Below, one piece after another: positions 61,382-64,000 of a stretch of 64,000 nucleotides of DNA (its first letter is position 1; every line of letters begins with the position of its first letter). The notes below the pieces were generated by a model, which saw nothing but the letters and a program-made list of their open reading frames with translations, made no database searches and was not told where the DNA came from. Both the position numbers and the translations under genes were made by a program. Source of the DNA: JAIVJM01 sp963816985 (lineage in GTDB: Bacteria; Acidobacteriota; Blastocatellia; Pyrinomonadales; Pyrinomonadaceae); contig CAWFMF010000004.1 of the NCBI GenBank assembly GCA_963816985.1, forward strand, positions 620,001-684,000, given 5' to 3'.

Positions 61382-62787
61382 GCGTTCTCGGCCCCCTTGC
61401 GCTCAATCAACCCCCGCGCGGCCCGCTCCGCCTCTTCTAAGTTGCGCACGCGGTTGTCGAGCTGCATCTCGTAGACGGCGTCGAGGATTTTGCCGAAGAG
61501 CGGCGAGGGCTTGAGCCCCATCTCCATTAAGTGTCGCCCCATCAGAATCGGCGCGGGCGGCGTGCGCTCGACGTTCAGCTCGCGCGCGCGCGCGATGAAC
61601 CAGTCCTGCGCCTCGGCGGTGAACCAGCGTTCGCGCGGAACCCACTCAGCGTTGCGCCCAAGGGTGTCGGCCTTCGCTACGCGGTAGAGCAGCTCAAGCT
61701 CGCAGCGGCGCGCGAGGCGGCGGAACGCGCCGTCGGTAATCTCTGCGCGCGCGCGGTAGAAGTCGCCGGGCTTGAGGTGGTCGCCGACGAGCGCCAAGAC
61801 TTGCGCGCGCACGTCGTAGCCTTCGAGCGTGTAGACCTTGAGGCGTTCGAGGAAGCTCAACGTCGGCGCGACGCCCGCCGCCTCGTGCCCGCGCGAACGC
61901 CAGCGACCTTCGAGGAACTCGGTCGTCGAGGGCTTGCCGAAGTCGTGGCAGAGCGCGCCGAGCATGACCGTCACCTGCCGCGCGTAGTCGAGTTCGTCAA
62001 TCAGCTCGCGCGCGCGGTCACAGGTCAGCCACGTGTGCACGTCCACGTCGCCTTCCGGGTGCCACTCGTAATGCTGCGGGACGCCTTTGAGCGCGTGCAG
62101 TTCGGGGAAGAGGCGCGCGCTGACGCCGAGTTTGTCGAACCACTGGAAGCCGACGGACGGGCGGCGCGCGCGCAGCATCAACTTCTCCAACTCGCCCCAG
62201 AGACGTTCGGGCGCGAGGTCTGTGAGGTCAATCGTGTGGCAGAGCGCGGCGGTCGCGGGCTCGATGTCGAACTCGAAGCGGGCGGCGAACTGCGCGGCGC
62301 GCAGGACGCGCAAGGAGTCTTCGGCGAAGGTCTCCGAGGAGACGGCGCGGAGGATTTTTTGTTCGAGGTCGGCGCGACCGCCGAAGGGGTCGAGAAGCTC
62401 GCCCGTGAGCGGGTCTTCGAGGATGGCGTTGACGGTGAAGTCGCGCCGCCGCGTCGCTTCTTCGACGCTCATCGAGGGGTCGCCTTCGATGACGAAGCCG
62501 CGGTGGCCGCTCCCCGTCTTGCGCTCGCGGCGCGGGAGGGAAACGTCCAAGTCCTGTCCGAGCTTGTAGACGGTGAAGGCTTCGCCGACGACGTTGACGC
62601 GGCCCATGCGGTCGAGCAGGCGGCGGAGCGCGGCGGGCTCGACGCCGTAGACTTCAACGTCCCAGTCCTTCGCTTCACAGCCCATCAGACGGTCGCGCAC
62701 GCAGCCGCCGACCATCAACGCACGCCCGCCCGCCTCTCGGACGGAGCGCGCGAGCGATAGAATTTTTTCGGGAATCTGTGCAGACAT
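61378..62787 (-). CDS. cca: CCA tRNA nucleotidyltransferase with HD domain
   Basis: 469 residues from the ATG at 62787 (a TTG precedes it). It belongs to the class II polynucleotide transferase group: MVGGCVRDRLMGCEAKDWDV (the GG and DxD catalytic motif, near 26-45), then ATRRRDFTVNAILEDPLTGE and LLDPFGGRADL. Conserved head and neck segments follow, then an HD domain (HTWLTCDRARELIDEL, MLGALCHDFGKPSTTEF, with His-Asp near 280), which in such enzymes has phosphohydrolase activity. It adds or repairs the 3' CCA of tRNAs. The neck helix ARRPSVGFQWFDKLGVSARL is also in place. Confidence 0.9.
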   Translation of the reverse strand: MSAQIPEKILSLARSVREAGGRALMVGGCVRDRLMGCEAKDWDVEVYGVEPAALRRLLDRMGRVNVVGEAFTVYKLGQDLDVSLPRRERKTGSGHRGFVIEGDPSMSVEEATRRRDFTVNAILEDPLTGELLDPFGGRADLEQKILRAVSSETFAEDSLRVLRAAQFAARFEFDIEPATAALCHTIDLTDLAPERLWGELEKLMLRARRPSVGFQWFDKLGVSARLFPELHALKGVPQHYEWHPEGDVDVHTWLTCDRARELIDELDYARQVTVMLGALCHDFGKPSTTEFLEGRWRSRGHEAAGVAPTLSFLERLKVYTLEGYDVRAQVLALVGDHLKPGDFYRARAEITDGAFRRLARRCELELLYRVAKADTLGRNAEWVPRERWFTAEAQDWFIARARELNVERTPPAPILMGRHLMEMGLKPSPLFGKILDAVYEMQLDNRVRNLEEAERAARGLIERKGAENA

Positions 62788-62838
62788 CAACTGGCTTCGG
62801 CGGGGCGCGTGGAGACAAAAATTCAGCCGGGCCGGTGT

Positions 62839-63339
62839 TTAAAATTCGCGCGGGCGCTCCGGCTCTTCTTCTTGACTGCCGGGGCCGCCGTCTTGCTCAA
62901 GCTCCCCGGCGTCGTCTTCATCTCCGTCGTCTTCGTCGCCGTCATCATCATCTTCGTCGAGGAAGTCTTCGTCCTCGTCGGCGTAGTCTTCCGGGTCTTC
63001 GACGATGATCTGGACGCCGCGCGTCGAGGGGAGGCAACTGATAATCTGGACGCGCTCGACGGCGGTGCGCTCTTCGGACGAGTGCCAGAGCTTGACCCAG
63101 AAGCTGCGCGTCGCGCCGTGGACGACGAAGGTCGCGCCGTCCATCATCACCGGCACGGGCTCGGCCCAAGTTCCCTCGCGCAGCGCGGCGAGCAATTCGG
63201 GGACGTGCGGCCTGAAGGTCTCGAACTGCAAGACAACCGCCTTCTCATCAACCTCGGCGGGCGGAAGCTCAACGGGCTCGTCGGATTCGAGGACGAGCCG
63301 CGTCTCGGTCTGCTGGTTACGTTTTTTGACTACTGCCAT
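62839..63339 (-). CDS. Hypothetical protein with acidic C-terminal tail
   Basis: 166 residues from the ATG at 63339. The first part (about 1-115) is compact and mixed: VVLQFETFRPHVPELLAALR, VMMDGATFVVHGATRSFWVK and VQIISCLPSTRGVQIIVEDP, with no known motif. The last 50 residues are almost all Asp and Glu (YADEDEDFLDEDDDDGDEDD), then EQDGGPGSQEEEPERPREF. No signal peptide or membrane helix is present, so it is probably cytosolic. The acidic tail may bind a basic partner such as a ribosomal protein (inference only). It lies between cca and glyS on the same strand. Confidence 0.65.
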   Translation of the reverse strand: MAVVKKRNQQTETRLVLESDEPVELPPAEVDEKAVVLQFETFRPHVPELLAALREGTWAEPVPVMMDGATFVVHGATRSFWVKLWHSSEERTAVERVQIISCLPSTRGVQIIVEDPEDYADEDEDFLDEDDDDGDEDDGDEDDAGELEQDGGPGSQEEEPERPREF

Positions 63340-63350
63340 ATGGAAAAACC

Positions 63351-63424
63351 GTGAATCGTGAATCGTCAATCGTGAATAGAAAGAACTGCTTTTAACTATT
63401 CACGATTGACGATTACGATTGACG
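63351..63424. repeat. Inverted heptad-repeat hairpin (AATCGTG word) before the acidic-tail gene
   Basis: GTGAATC, GTGAATC, GTCAATC, GTGAATA (63351-63378) face CTATTCACGATTGACGATTA and CGATTGACG (to 63424). The same word family as the array at 20324-20435. Confidence 0.85.
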
Positions 63425-63435
63425 CCTTGCTAGCA

Positions 63436-64000
63436 TTAGATTCCGAGTTTCTTCCTTAAATGTTCCGGCAGTTCGGCGACCTTAACGCGCTCCTGCTCCC
63501 AAGTGTCGCGGTCGCGCACGGTGACGGCCTCATCCTCTAAGGACTGGTGGTCAACGGTGACGCAGAAGGGCGTGCCGATTTCGTCCTGCCGTGCGTAGAG
63601 CTTGCCGATGCCGCCCGTGTCGTCGTAGACGGCGCGCATCGAGGGCTGCAACTGCTTCTTCAGCGAGCGCGCGAGCGCGACTATCTCCGGCTTGTTCTTC
63701 GCCAGCGGCAGCACGGCGACCTTAATCGGCGCGAGTTCGGGGTGTAGCTTGAGGATGACGCGCGTCTCGCCCTTGTCGGTCGTCCTCTCGGTGTAGGCGT
63801 CCATGAGGAACGCGAGCACGGAGCGGTTGACGCCCGACGCGGGTTCGACGACGTGCGGGTAGAAGCGTTCCTTCGCCGCCTCGTCGAAGTACGAGAGGTC
63901 TTCCGTCGAGTCGGGGTTGCGTCGCTTCCCCTCCTCGTCCGTCGGCTTGTTGGAGTGCTGCTTCAAGTCGTAGTCCGTGCGGTAGGCGATGCCCATCAAC
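63436..64000 (-). CDS. glyS: Glycine-tRNA ligase (dimeric type), C-terminal part, cut by window edge
   Basis: The C-terminal 188 residues or so are in the window: IAYRTDYDLKQHSNKPTDEE in the catalytic domain, HVVEPASGVNRSVLAFLMDA and ETRVILKLHPELAPIKVAVL, then the anticodon-binding domain ending HLRKKLGI. These fit the alpha2 glycyl-tRNA synthetase (class IIa). The enzyme charges tRNA-Gly and is essential. The start lies beyond base 64000. The stop codon is 63436-63438 and the heptad hairpin follows about 12 bp later. Confidence 0.92.
   Translation of the reverse strand, partial: LMGIAYRTDYDLKQHSNKPTDEEGKRRNPDSTEDLSYFDEAAKERFYPHVVEPASGVNRSVLAFLMDAYTERTTDKGETRVILKLHPELAPIKVAVLPLAKNKPEIVALARSLKKQLQPSMRAVYDDTGGIGKLYARQDEIGTPFCVTVDHQSLEDEAVTVRDRDTWEQERVKVAELPEHLRKKLGI

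Noticed and set aside
4295..63424. CRISPR array explanation for the heptad repeats
   Set aside because: The units are 7 bp with no spacers, differ from site to site and occur as facing arms. No cas gene is present in the window.

Overview
The window is GC-rich and gene-dense and reads like a chromosomal segment of an Acidobacteriota, most likely class Blastocatellia. The basis is family content only: seven MacB/FtsX permeases of the acidobacterial 'ADOP' type, a VWFA-related protein of the acidobacterial type, an Oar-like TonB receptor with an N-terminal carboxypeptidase-regulatory-like domain, and a winged-helix/beta-propeller regulator. No rRNA or tRNA gene was seen, so the placement is an inference.

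Layout. 1-21.7 kb (minus strand): an efflux-type operon running from a MacA-like adaptor through one ABC ATPase and seven tandem paralogous permeases to a lipoprotein and a two-domain thioredoxin-like lipoprotein. The last gene has an in-frame TGA followed by a bacterial-SECIS-like hairpin, so it may be a selenoprotein. 22-29 kb: VWFA protein, threonine-aldolase-like enzyme, cysteine-desulfurase-like enzyme and S41 peptidase. 29.1-33.3 kb (minus): a zinc-ribbon/SPFH/beta-helix membrane module. 33.7-41.0 kb (plus): a gas vesicle cluster (three GvpF/L, GvpG, GvpK, two GvpJ-like proteins, GvpA) that also carries a coiled-coil protein of unknown family and a double ArsA/Get3-type ATPase; no GvpN or GvpC is visible. 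41.1-45.9 kb: a PAS/GAF histidine kinase, a REC-STAS protein and a hybrid kinase follow on the same strand and may control the vesicles. 46-50 kb: secreted protein, winged-helix/propeller regulator and a lower-GC DUF6932-like/XRE pair. 50-57 kb: EamA transporter, Bax-inhibitor-1-like protein, TonB receptor and family 2 glycosyltransferase. 57-64 kb (minus): two membrane proteins, GlpX fructose-bisphosphatase, acyl-CoA dehydrogenase, CCA-adding enzyme, an acidic-tailed protein and the C-terminal part of glycyl-tRNA synthetase.

Intergenic spaces are unusually structured. At least sixteen carry degenerate tandem 7-bp repeats, mostly as two facing arrays able to form a hairpin, each with its own heptamer word. 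Others carry large nested palindromes or hairpins of about 70 bp. Several of these repeats run into the 3' ends of genes and supply the stop codon. Five genes are each broken by an apparent one-base shift (near 13750, 19889, 30096, 47707 and 54497); since both halves remain well conserved, assembly or sequencing indels are the simplest explanation, though true pseudogenes cannot be excluded.
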